Below, piece after piece: positions 6,462-14,361 of a stretch of 64,000 nucleotides of DNA. The notes beneath the pieces were generated by a model that saw only the letters and a program-made list of their open reading frames with translations, made no database searches and was not told the origin of the DNA. Position numbers and translations under genes: made by a program. Every line of letters starts with the position of its first letter. The stretch's first letter is position 1. This DNA comes from Oligoflexia bacterium (GTDB lineage: Bacteria > Bdellovibrionota > Bacteriovoracia > Bacteriovoracales > Bacteriovoracaceae): assembly GCA_024229115.1 (NCBI GenBank), contig JAAEST010000097.1, positions 292,161 to 356,160 on the forward strand, in the 5' to 3' direction.

Positions 6462-7280
6462 ATGAATACTCGTGCGTTTAGTTTGGCCTTAATTATTGCA
6501 GGTATAGCTATGTTTATGGTCTATACCTATATCGAAGATCAAAAATCTGAAATTACAAAAACATTTGGTGAGAACGTTACTGTTCTTGTTGCTAAACGTG
6601 ACATTAACGAACTTGAGCTCCTTGATGATACAAAAGTAAATACGATTACCGTACCGAAAAAATTTAGATCTCCAGGAAGTTTTTCTTCAATTAAAGAAAT
6701 TGAAAATACATTAGCAACTGTACCGATTATGAAAGGAGAGCAGTTAACTAAACCAAGAATTACTTATCCAGGTGCTAACACTGGTCTGGCACAACAAGTA
6801 TCGGTTGGTAAAAGAGCGATTGCGATCAATATTACAGAAAGACAAGCAGTTTCAAAACTTATCAAGCCTGGGGATCGTGTCGATGTGCTAGCGGCTATTG
6901 ATTACTCTTCTGGTCGAAAAGACATGCAGAAGGCAACGACAATTCTTCAAGATGTTCTCGTTCTTTCAACTGGATATAACATGAGTAACTCTGTTCCAAT
7001 CTATGGAATTAAGATTCCTTCTGAAATTAAAAAGATGAAGGCCAATATCTATACACGTTACAACACTGTAACACTTGAACTTACTCCATATGAAGTACAG
7101 AAGCTGGTTTTTCTTTTAGTTTTCTCAGGAAACAAACCTTTTCTTAGTTTAAGAAATAATAACGACACAGAAAGAGTAAATATCCGTTCGTCAGATATTT
7201 TTGATGTTATTGGAAACCAAGAAAGTGTTGAAGCAAAAGCTTATTTTAATGAACAAAATAAAAAGAGGGCCGGAAGATAG
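6462..7280 (+). CDS. cpaB: CpaB/RcpC pilus assembly protein
   Basis: A 272-residue periplasmic protein with one N-terminal membrane anchor (FSLALIIAGIAMFMVYTYI) followed by a SAF domain (NVTVLVAKRDINELELLDDTKV), the order found in CpaB/RcpC of Tad systems. These proteins are thought to connect the secretin with the inner-membrane machine. ATG 6462 is preceded by GGTAGGAGAG. The stop TAG shares a base with the GTG of the next gene. A spacer of about 98 bp separates it from the pseudopilins, and no terminator is visible there. Confidence 0.88.
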   Translation: MNTRAFSLALIIAGIAMFMVYTYIEDQKSEITKTFGENVTVLVAKRDINELELLDDTKVNTITVPKKFRSPGSFSSIKEIENTLATVPIMKGEQLTKPRITYPGANTGLAQQVSVGKRAIAINITERQAVSKLIKPGDRVDVLAAIDYSSGRKDMQKATTILQDVLVLSTGYNMSNSVPIYGIKIPSEIKKMKANIYTRYNTVTLELTPYEVQKLVFLLVFSGNKPFLSLRNNNDTERVNIRSSDIFDVIGNQESVEAKAYFNEQNKKRAGR

Positions 7281-8770
7281 TGCTAAGGACATTAAGTCTC
7301 ACATTCGCATTACTTTTTTCGCAAATACTCTTTGCACAGGATGATGATGTTCCTGAAAAAAGAGTTGAGGTTGTTTTAGGTATTGATAAAATGCAGAAAC
7401 TCGATTTTACTCCTTCAACTAAAATTCAAGTTGGTAATGAAGATATTCTTACTTACACATTGATTCCTTCCAAAAGAGAAATTACTTTTAAAGGGATGAA
7501 ACCTGGTAATACTTCTGTGACCATTAGAAATACCGTTGGGGATGTAAAAGCAAGATACCTAATTACAATTACAGCAACCGATCAATCAAAGTTAGTTAAT
7601 GAACTGAAAGAATTTCTAGGTGATGTAGAAGGTTTAGAGATTGGTGTTAAAGGTGATTCAGTTTTTATTGGCGGACAAATTGTTGTTCCTAGTGACATCG
7701 GTAAGGTTGTTGTTGTCTTGGCTAAAGAAAAGTTTGCAGATGTCTTAAGATTAGTTGAACTATCTCCGCAAACTCAAAGAGTTATTGCTCGTAAGATGCA
7801 AGAGGAAATTCAGAAAAACCAGTTAAGAGATGTTACAGTTAGAGTTGTAAATGGTCTTTTTTGGTTAGAAGGAATTACAACAAGTGAAGGTGATAAAACA
7901 AAGGCAGAACTTATTGCGAAGGCCTTCGTTCCAGATCAATTAGAAAACCTTGCAAGAAGAACAGACTCTGTGACTACAGCAAAAAGAGATCCTATTCAGA
8001 ATTTTATCACGGTCAATGCGAAGTCAAAGCCTGCTCCTGTACCAAAGCAAATAAAAATCACAGCTCAGTTCGTTGAATTAACAAAAGACTATAATAAAAT
8101 TTTTGGATTTAAATGGGCTCCTTTACTTTCAGATGGTCAGGGATCAATTGGATTCGGTAAAACTGTTTCAGGTAATGTAACGACTCGTTCAACAAATACA
8201 CTTTCAGGAACTATCTCAAATTTATTTCCAAAGTTATCAAGTGCTAAGTCAGCTGGATATGCTCGAGTTATTCAAAGTGGTGTTGTGATTGTGAAAGATA
8301 AGACTGCAGGTAACCTTGTAAAGAATGAAGAAAAACCTTTTTCAATTGGAACAGGAGAGTTTCAAAAAAGTGAAAAGGCCACAGCAGGTTTCAATTTAAC
8401 AGTTACACCAACAATATTAGCAGAAGAGAAAATAGATCTTAATATTGGATTAACAGTTAGTTCTAACGTTGGAGACCCTCCACAGACACAAAATAATACC
8501 GTGAGAACAGCTCTCATTGTAAAATCAAAAGAGTCTGCTGTTGTCGGTGGTATTGTTATTAATAAAAACTCTACGGACTTCGATAGAAATCCACCAGGTG
8601 GAGTAACTGAATCTAGTGAAAATAGTTCACCATTATTTAACTTTATTAGATCTAAATCAAATACTGTTAACAAAAGTCAGTTTGCTGTCTTTGTTACACC
8701 AGAAATTATTGAAAGTGCTTCTCAAGGGACTGATGAAATCAAGAGAAAATTCAGAAGGAGAAGACGTTAA
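7280..8770 (+). CDS. cpaC: CpaC/RcpA outer-membrane secretin of the Tad pilus
   Basis: A 496-residue secretin with a signal peptide (MLRTLSLTFALLFSQILFAQ). The N-terminal pilus-and-flagellum-like beta domain (residues about 25-115, with MKPGNTSVTIRN) and a BON-like segment precede the secretin domain (about residues 260-480, with TAQFVELTKDYNKIFGFKW and VVGGIVI). It forms the outer-membrane channel through which the Flp pilus emerges. Start is GTG 7280, overlapping the stop of cpaB. The tail FRRRRR is basic. The stop overlaps the ATG of the next gene. Confidence 0.92.
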   Translation: MLRTLSLTFALLFSQILFAQDDDVPEKRVEVVLGIDKMQKLDFTPSTKIQVGNEDILTYTLIPSKREITFKGMKPGNTSVTIRNTVGDVKARYLITITATDQSKLVNELKEFLGDVEGLEIGVKGDSVFIGGQIVVPSDIGKVVVVLAKEKFADVLRLVELSPQTQRVIARKMQEEIQKNQLRDVTVRVVNGLFWLEGITTSEGDKTKAELIAKAFVPDQLENLARRTDSVTTAKRDPIQNFITVNAKSKPAPVPKQIKITAQFVELTKDYNKIFGFKWAPLLSDGQGSIGFGKTVSGNVTTRSTNTLSGTISNLFPKLSSAKSAGYARVIQSGVVIVKDKTAGNLVKNEEKPFSIGTGEFQKSEKATAGFNLTVTPTILAEEKIDLNIGLTVSSNVGDPPQTQNNTVRTALIVKSKESAVVGGIVINKNSTDFDRNPPGGVTESSENSSPLFNFIRSKSNTVNKSQFAVFVTPEIIESASQGTDEIKRKFRRRRR

Positions 8771-10980
8771 TGGCCGGTTATATAGTAGCAATCGTAGGTG
8801 GAAAAGGTGGAGTTGGTAAGTCACAAGTGGCTGCCAATTTAGCATTTGCCTATGCTACAGAAACGAGACAGAAAGTCTTACTTCTAGATTTTGACCAAAA
8901 GGCCAGTGGTGATCAAAACTTTATTACTGGTTTAAAGTCCAAAAAAACAGTTAAAGAATTATCAGAATTTAATGGGGCGATTGATCCAAGATCAATCATG
9001 CAGTTTATCACTGCTCACCCTGCAAATGTTAGTTATATTGGAATGCCAACAGATCCTAATGCGGCTGCAGGAATAAATGCAGAAGGTTTAGGAAAAACGC
9101 TTAAGGCCTTGCCAAATATTTTTCCCTTAACGATTATAGACTGTGGTTCAGAATTATCTCCATTGGCCCTAAAAGCTCTTGAGTTTTCAACGGCTATTTT
9201 CATTGTTGTTTCGCCAGATATTTTGGCCATCAATCAAACAAAGAAGTTATTCTCAGATCTTGTTACAATGATGTTCCCGAAGGATATGCTTCTTTTAATT
9301 GCGAATCAACATCAAAAAGGTCATCCCGTTTCACCGGAAGTTATTGGGAAGTCATTAGGAAAACCTGTTTTTGCAACTTTACCAAAAGATGATCAATCAT
9401 GTGTGACGGCACTCAATCAGAAGAAGCCTGTTTTTGTCATAAATAAAAATGCAGCATTTTCTAAAGGAATGACTGAACTTTCTAGAAAACTTATTCAAAA
9501 AAGTGTTTTTAAAACATTGTCGAGATTAAATAAGCCGACTGATGTGAAAGCGAAAACTCCAGCTGGTGGTGAGTCTACAGGTGGAGCCAAAGGGAATAGT
9601 TGGACAGATTTAAAATCTAGAATTCATAAAGCACTTGTTGATGAAATGGATATGAAGGCCTCGGATGATAATGATCCGAAGGCGAAAATTATTTTAAGAG
9701 AGCAAACGAAGAAGCTTGTTGTTGATCTTCTTGGTAAAGAAGACACGAAAGGAATTGTAAATTCTCGTGATGATATGAATCGTCTTGTAAAAGAAATTCT
9801 TGATGAAGCACTAGGTTTAGGACCACTTGAAGATTTACTTGCGGATAAAGAATGTTCAGAGATCATGGTTGTAGGTCCTGATAAAATCTATTATGAACAT
9901 GGTGGAAAGATTAAGAAGTCAGAAATTACTTTTACGAATGATAGGCAGGTTCTCAATGTTATTGAAAGAATTGTTGCTCCAATTGGTAGAAGGATTGATG
10001 AAAAAACTCCTTATGTAGATGCCAGACTTGCTGATGGTTCAAGGGTTCACGCTATTATTCCTCCATGTGCTCTTGATGGATGTACAATTACAATTCGTAA
10101 GTTCCCAGAGAACAGACTCACTTATAAAGATTCTGTGGCTTATGGTTCAATGACTCAGAACATGGCCGACTTCATGCGAATTGCAGTTGAGGCCCATAAA
10201 AATATCGTTGTAAGTGGTGGTACTGGTTCAGGTAAGACTACACTCATTAATATTCTCGGAGGTTTTATTCAGGCCAATGAAAGAATTATTACTTGTGAAG
10301 ACTCTGCTGAACTTGATTTCCCACAAGACCACGTTGTTCGTCTAGAAACAAGGCCTCCATCTCTTGAAGGTGATGGCGCCATTGATATCCGCTGTCTTGT
10401 GAAACAAACTCTAAGAATGCGTCCTGATCGAATTGTTGTAGGGGAGTGTAGAGGGGGAGAGACCCTCGATATGTTACAGGCCATGGGGACTGGTCACGAT
10501 GGATCGATGACGACAGTTCACTCAAATAATCCTAGAGAATGTATTGGTCGTATTGAAACTCTTGTTCAATATGCTGGTGCAGGTCTCAGTCCAAAAGCTA
10601 TTAAAGAAATGATCGCCAATGCAATTCATATTATTGTTCAACAGTCTCGTCTAGACGATGGTTCTAGAAAGATGACTCACGTAACTGAAGTTGGGGGAAT
10701 GCAAGGTGATGTTGTTATTCTTCAAGATATTTTTCTTTTCAATCAAAGAGGGATTGGAAAAGATGGAAAGATTGATGGTGAATTCCAAGCAACAGGATTT
10801 ATTCCAAAGTTTATCGAAACACTAGAGAGAAAAGGTTATAAAATTCCAAGAGGATTATTCAGTAATGATGCTGCTGCGGGAGGACCACCTGCCGCTAAAA
10901 AACCTGCTGATCCGAAAAAAAATCCTCCAGGAAAACGCCCACCTCCAGGGGCGAAGAAGCCTAATAAGGCAGGTCGATAA
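8770..10980 (+). CDS. Fused TadZ/CpaE (ParA/MinD-like) and TadA/CpaF ATPase
   Basis: A single 736-residue protein that joins two Tad components normally encoded separately. Residues 1 to about 245 form a ParA/MinD-like domain with the deviant Walker A motif GGKGGVGKS (Lys 17), as in TadZ/CpaE, which localises the machine at the pole. A Gly/Ser-rich linker lies around residue 265-280. Residues about 285-710 are a VirB11-like secretion ATPase (TadA/CpaF) with Walker A GGTGSGKTT (Lys 489) and a Walker B-like region around RPDRIVVGECRGGE. The C terminus is a Pro/Lys-rich tail. There is no stop or frameshift between the parts. The fusion implies a fixed one-to-one stoichiometry. Confidence 0.92.
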   Translation: MAGYIVAIVGGKGGVGKSQVAANLAFAYATETRQKVLLLDFDQKASGDQNFITGLKSKKTVKELSEFNGAIDPRSIMQFITAHPANVSYIGMPTDPNAAAGINAEGLGKTLKALPNIFPLTIIDCGSELSPLALKALEFSTAIFIVVSPDILAINQTKKLFSDLVTMMFPKDMLLLIANQHQKGHPVSPEVIGKSLGKPVFATLPKDDQSCVTALNQKKPVFVINKNAAFSKGMTELSRKLIQKSVFKTLSRLNKPTDVKAKTPAGGESTGGAKGNSWTDLKSRIHKALVDEMDMKASDDNDPKAKIILREQTKKLVVDLLGKEDTKGIVNSRDDMNRLVKEILDEALGLGPLEDLLADKECSEIMVVGPDKIYYEHGGKIKKSEITFTNDRQVLNVIERIVAPIGRRIDEKTPYVDARLADGSRVHAIIPPCALDGCTITIRKFPENRLTYKDSVAYGSMTQNMADFMRIAVEAHKNIVVSGGTGSGKTTLINILGGFIQANERIITCEDSAELDFPQDHVVRLETRPPSLEGDGAIDIRCLVKQTLRMRPDRIVVGECRGGETLDMLQAMGTGHDGSMTTVHSNNPRECIGRIETLVQYAGAGLSPKAIKEMIANAIHIIVQQSRLDDGSRKMTHVTEVGGMQGDVVILQDIFLFNQRGIGKDGKIDGEFQATGFIPKFIETLERKGYKIPRGLFSNDAAAGGPPAAKKPADPKKNPPGKRPPPGAKKPNKAGR

Positions 10981-11861
10981 TGCTGAATATACTTGGTCAG
11001 GGTGGTTTAGTAGCAGTTATTGGATTAGTAGTTTTTGCTTTCTGTTTCAAGTATTCAGTAGGAATTTTCAATTGGGTAGAAAATCAAACGTTAGGTACAA
11101 GAACTTATATTATGGAGAAGTTAGAACTTCTCTTTATTGAAGTAGATCCAGATAGAATTACTTATACTCTTTTATTTTTATCAGTAGGTTTATCGACAAT
11201 AACTCTTCTTGTTTTTGGATTACTTGTAAGCTGGATTTTAGGATTCTTTCTTGCTGGTATCGTTGCTTTCTTAGGTTTTAAAATTCCAAAGCCATTTATT
11301 AATTATCTCGTTGAAAAAAGAATTAAAGAATATAGTGGCCAAATGGTTGATGGACTCACTCTTTTAGCTAACGGGATTCGAGCTGGTCTCAGTGTTCCTC
11401 AATCATTAGGAATGGTTGTTAGTGAGATGCCTGTTCCAATTAGCCAAGAATTTAATATGATTCTTCAACAGAATAAAATTGGTGTTCCACTTGAGGAATG
11501 CTTTGAAAACTTAGCGAAGAGAGTGCCTACAGAAGATAATGAAATGTTTGTTTCTTCGATTAATATTCTAAGAGAGACAGGTGGTAACCTTGCAGAAGTA
11601 TTCGATACTATTGTTGAAGTAATTCGTGAAAGAGTGAGACTTCAACAAAAAGTTGATACCTATACAGCTCAAGGCATGTTTCAAGGTCTTACTATTATGG
11701 CGATGCCTTTCGCAATTACAGCTATTTATGCTGCCTCTGATCCAGAGTCGGTAAAACCAATGTTTACCACCCCTTTAGGGATCATCCTAACATTAGCCGC
11801 TCTTATTCTTGACGCCATTGGTGGGGCAATTATCTTTAAGATAGTAAAAATAAAGATTTAG
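10980..11861 (+). CDS. tadB: TadB-like inner-membrane platform protein (T2SSF family)
   Basis: A 293-residue membrane protein with hydrophobic segments near the N terminus and at residues about 60-95, a cytoplasmic T2SSF domain (GLTLLANGIRAGLSVPQSLGMV, followed by LRETGGNLAEVFDTIVEVIRER) and a C-terminal membrane pair. It forms the inner-membrane platform that the TadA ATPase drives. Tad loci usually carry a second T2SSF gene (TadC) beside it; none is present here. The ATG follows the fusion ATPase stop directly. A spacer of 90 bp to the next gene contains a sigma-28-like promoter. Confidence 0.88.
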   Translation: MLNILGQGGLVAVIGLVVFAFCFKYSVGIFNWVENQTLGTRTYIMEKLELLFIEVDPDRITYTLLFLSVGLSTITLLVFGLLVSWILGFFLAGIVAFLGFKIPKPFINYLVEKRIKEYSGQMVDGLTLLANGIRAGLSVPQSLGMVVSEMPVPISQEFNMILQQNKIGVPLEECFENLAKRVPTEDNEMFVSSINILRETGGNLAEVFDTIVEVIRERVRLQQKVDTYTAQGMFQGLTIMAMPFAITAIYAASDPESVKPMFTTPLGIILTLAALILDAIGGAIIFKIVKIKI

Positions 11862-11876
11862 AGGTCAAAAAAACAT

Positions 11877-11904
11877 TAAAGCTCACGTTTTATATGGCCG
11901 ATAA
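11877..11904 (+). promoter_or_regulatory. Sigma-28 (FliA)-like promoter
   Basis: TAAA (11877-11880), 16 bp, then a perfect GCCGATAA (11897-11904). The FliA consensus is TAAA-N15-GCCGATAA, so the spacer is one base long. It lies about 48 bp before ATG 11952. Confidence 0.45.
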
Positions 11905-11951
11905 GATAACGAGAGATAATCAAATTTCAATCAAACAAAGAGGATTGATAC

Positions 11952-13577
11952 ATGAAATTTTTAAAATTGCTACTTACTTTTTTATTCCTTAGTTCTAGTG
12001 TTTTTGCTGGTGTAAACCTCAAAAACGGTAACTATTACATTTCTTATACCGACATCATTGTCCCAGGTAATGGACATGATTTAGAGGTGGTAAGAACCTA
12101 CAACTCGAAATCAACAGAGAAAGGTTGGTTTGGATTTGGTTGGGGTAGTGATTACGAGACATACCTAACTGTTTCAGCTGATGGATCTGTGATTGTTCAT
12201 GAGAACGGATCAGGTGCTTTAACAAGATTCACTCCAAAGAATCCTGTAGATGCGAAGAATGCTTCTAAGAAAATCGTTGAGGCGATGAGAAAGAAGACAA
12301 CAGTATCAGACAAAGTAGCAGCAGATTTAATTAAGAAGTTAACGAACGATGCTGAGTTAAGACAAGCATATGCTCGTAAGTTTAAAGTAAAAGCAAAAAT
12401 TTCAGTAGGTAGTAAATTATTTTCAAATACTAGAGGTCTTCAAAGAGTTGAGAAGAGCAAGAATGGTTACGTAAGAATTTATAACGATGGTAAGAAGGAA
12501 TACTTCTCTGACGAAGGGAAATTAGTAAGAATTCAAGATAAGCATGGTTATAAAATTACTCTTGATTATAATAAGCAAGGTCGTGTAGCGAAAATTACAG
12601 ATACAATGGCGAAGCAACTTTTCTTTGATTGGTATCCAGATGGTAAAGTTAAGCATATTAGCTCTGTAGGAGATAAGAAAACGACTTATAAGTATAAAGG
12701 TGATGACCTTGTCGAATCAAAAGATATCGCTGGGAACGTGTTCAAGTATGGTTACGATGCTAACCATAATATGACTTCAGTTTCTTATAGTGATGGTTCT
12801 AAGATGACTATTGCTTATACTCCGAAGACTCAATTTGTTAAGCAAATCGTTGGAAGAAATAAAGAAGTGACTTCATATGAGTATGATTCACATCCAAAGA
12901 ATCCTGAAATGCACTACTGGACGACTGTTTCAAAGAAAACAGCTTCAGGTAAAGCAAGCAAGTCTCGTTATGAGTATGAAATTAAATCAAGAGCTGACGG
13001 TTCTACATATACGTATAGAATTGCAACAGACATCAATGGTTTAAAAACAGAAACAATCTACTCTGAGTGTTGTGGACTTCCTCTAAAGATTACAAGAGGA
13101 AATCATAAGACTGACTTTGTTTATAATGAAAAAGGACTTCTTACTTCAAAGACTTCTTCAAAAGGTGATTTTGTGAAGCTTGAGTATCATAAGAAGTTTA
13201 ATAAGATTTCAAAAGTTACAAATAAGAAAGGAACTACTCAATTCCAGTATGACAAGAATGGGAACCTTTCTGTAGCAACAAACAAAGAGAAGAAAGTACT
13301 TCTAGTATATGATTCGAAAGGTAGAATTAAGAAAATGCTAGACCAAAGTATTAAGACAAAGAAGAAGAGAACTCTTGAGTTTAAATACAATGCTCTTGGA
13401 AAGCCGGTAGAAATCTCAATGGCAAAAGTTGGTAAGATCAACGTTGCTTACGATAACTATGGTGAAATCAAGAAAGTTGAGTCAAAAGCAGGTCATAAGA
13501 TGGCCCTACAAGTAACTCAAGCGTTTCAATCTCTACTTAGTATTGTTAAACCAGCAGGTGTAAACCTGAATATGTAA
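11952..13577 (+). CDS. Secreted RHS/YD-repeat protein, no toxin domain
   Basis: A 541-residue exported protein with a signal peptide (MKFLKLLLTFLFLSSSVFA). The N-terminal section (NGNYYISYTDIIVPGNGHDLEVVRTYNSK, GWFGFGWGSDYETYL) is the DUF6531 module found at the start of RHS proteins, followed by repeated YD-type strands (DKHGYKITLDYNKQGRV, YDANHNMTSVSYSDGS, FNYNEKGLLTSKTS) through the C terminus. The usual RHS core closing motif and variable C-terminal toxin are missing; it ends within the repeats. It may be a surface or periplasmic carbohydrate- or protein-binding beta-cage. It follows the Tad operon but has its own sigma-28-like promoter and a good ribosome binding site (AGAGGA). Confidence 0.85.
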   Translation: MKFLKLLLTFLFLSSSVFAGVNLKNGNYYISYTDIIVPGNGHDLEVVRTYNSKSTEKGWFGFGWGSDYETYLTVSADGSVIVHENGSGALTRFTPKNPVDAKNASKKIVEAMRKKTTVSDKVAADLIKKLTNDAELRQAYARKFKVKAKISVGSKLFSNTRGLQRVEKSKNGYVRIYNDGKKEYFSDEGKLVRIQDKHGYKITLDYNKQGRVAKITDTMAKQLFFDWYPDGKVKHISSVGDKKTTYKYKGDDLVESKDIAGNVFKYGYDANHNMTSVSYSDGSKMTIAYTPKTQFVKQIVGRNKEVTSYEYDSHPKNPEMHYWTTVSKKTASGKASKSRYEYEIKSRADGSTYTYRIATDINGLKTETIYSECCGLPLKITRGNHKTDFVYNEKGLLTSKTSSKGDFVKLEYHKKFNKISKVTNKKGTTQFQYDKNGNLSVATNKEKKVLLVYDSKGRIKKMLDQSIKTKKKRTLEFKYNALGKPVEISMAKVGKINVAYDNYGEIKKVESKAGHKMALQVTQAFQSLLSIVKPAGVNLNM

Positions 13578-13603
13578 TAAGCCAACAATAGTAGGCATAG
13601 TGA

Positions 13604-13640
13604 TTTCGTAAAAATAAGAACTTATAAGGATTTTACGAAA
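13604..13640. repeat. Perfect 10-bp inverted repeat
   Basis: TTTCGTAAAA (13604-13613) and TTTTACGAAA (13631-13640) are exact reverse complements separated by 17 bp. The right arm overlaps the probable -35 element of the next gene. No uridine run follows on either strand, so an operator is at least as likely as a terminator. Confidence 0.55.
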
Positions 13641-13662
13641 AAAGAAGCTAGAAAGGTATAAT
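13633..13662 (+). promoter_or_regulatory. Sigma-70 promoter of small secreted protein gene
   Basis: TTACGA (13633-13638), an 18-bp spacer and a perfect TATAAT (13657-13662). The start would be near 13669, leaving a 17-nt leader with GAAAAAGGAAA before ATG 13686. Confidence 0.5.
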
Positions 13663-13685
13663 TTAGAAAAGAAAAAGGAAATACC

Positions 13686-13904
13686 ATGAAAACACTAAAA
13701 ACTTTATTAATCACTCTACTGGCCCTAGGTTCGATTCAGATTTATGCAAATAATGGAGCCGCAGGTGTTGGACAAAATGACGAAGCATGCGGTTCTAATA
13801 GCCACTGTGGGCAGTGTATAGACACTTCTGGTAGAGGTAATAATGATGCTCCAGCAGACAATAGCGGAGACGTAGAGCAGCCGGTAGATGCTGCTCAAGA
13901 GTAA
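13686..13904 (+). CDS. Small secreted protein with CxxC motif
   Basis: 72 residues with a clear signal peptide (LKTLLITLLALGSIQIYANN). The mature part is about 50 residues, acidic and rich in Asn, Gly and Asp, with four cysteines: a lone CG, then HCGQC. It is related in style (short, exported, N-N-G/A after cleavage, Cys near the N terminus, Ser/Glu/Asp-rich end) to the two paired small proteins at 14103 and 15912, but I do not see the DQVQS motif in it. It has its own sigma-70-type promoter and an intrinsic terminator. No recognised family. Confidence 0.7.
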   Translation: MKTLKTLLITLLALGSIQIYANNGAAGVGQNDEACGSNSHCGQCIDTSGRGNNDAPADNSGDVEQPVDAAQE

Positions 13905-13931
13905 TATTAGATAAAGACCAATAATAATTAT

Positions 13932-13959
13932 AAAGCCCTCTTTTATGAGGGCTTTTTTT
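13932..13959 (+). terminator. Rho-independent terminator
   Basis: AAAGCCCTC and GAGGGCTTT pair around TTTTAT and are followed by T residues. It ends the transcript of the 13686 gene. Confidence 0.9.
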
Positions 13960-14036
13960 GTGTCTATTTTTTAGACAGTGGTTAAATCCTCAACTCACTT
14001 CAACTTGATAACTCATTAAAATTAGAATCTGAAATT

Positions 14037-14052
14037 TGGCACACTCCTTGCT
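14037..14052 (+). promoter_or_regulatory. Sigma-54 promoter of small secreted protein
   Basis: TGGCACACTCCTTGCT has the invariant GG (14038-14039) and GC (14050-14051) with the required 10-bp gap and matches the TGGCAC-N5-TTGCT core throughout. The start would be near 14063, 40 bp before ATG 14103. Confidence 0.85.
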
Positions 14053-14102
14053 TTATAAATAGTACTTACTTTTTAAACAAGTCTCTATATGAGGAGGACG
14101 AT

Positions 14103-14291
14103 ATGAAAAACTTATTCTTTTTAATTATTACTATCTTAGTAATGAATGTTTCTTTCGCAGGTAATGTTGGAGAGGAGTACGCAGCTGACTGTGGTGATCA
14201 AGTACAATCTACTAGATTCCAAGAAACAACTACTGACGCTGTACAGACAAGCTCTGAAAGTGAAGATTCAGAGAGTGCAACAAATAAATAA
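14103..14291 (+). CDS. Small secreted protein (DQVQSxRF family), member A
   Basis: 62 residues with a signal peptide (FFLIITILVMNVSFAG) and a mature part of about 43 residues that is acidic and Ser/Thr/Glu-rich. The motif C-x-DQVQS-x-RF is shared with the protein at 15912 (here CGDQVQSTRF). ATG 14103 follows GAGGAGGACG, a very strong ribosome binding site. It is transcribed from a near-perfect sigma-54 promoter and ends at an intrinsic terminator, so it should be abundant under the right signal. I know of no family; function unknown. A single cysteine may allow dimerisation. Confidence 0.8.
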   Translation: MKNLFFLIITILVMNVSFAGNVGEEYAADCGDQVQSTRFQETTTDAVQTSSESEDSESATNK

Positions 14292-14336
14292 TTTGGTATA
14301 CTAAATACGGGTAGTTTTTAACCTAAGTTTTCTTTG

Positions 14337-14361
14337 AACCCCACAAACGTGGGGTTTTTTT
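14337..14361 (+). terminator. Rho-independent terminator
   Basis: AACCCCAC pairs with GTGGGGTT around AAAC and is followed by a T-run. Its T-tract runs into the ATG region of the aldehyde dehydrogenase, so that gene may be expressed by read-through. Confidence 0.85.

Noticed and set aside
11952..13577. Polymorphic RHS toxin
   Set aside because: The protein ends within the YD repeats; no conserved RHS core closing motif or variable C-terminal domain, and no immunity gene follows.
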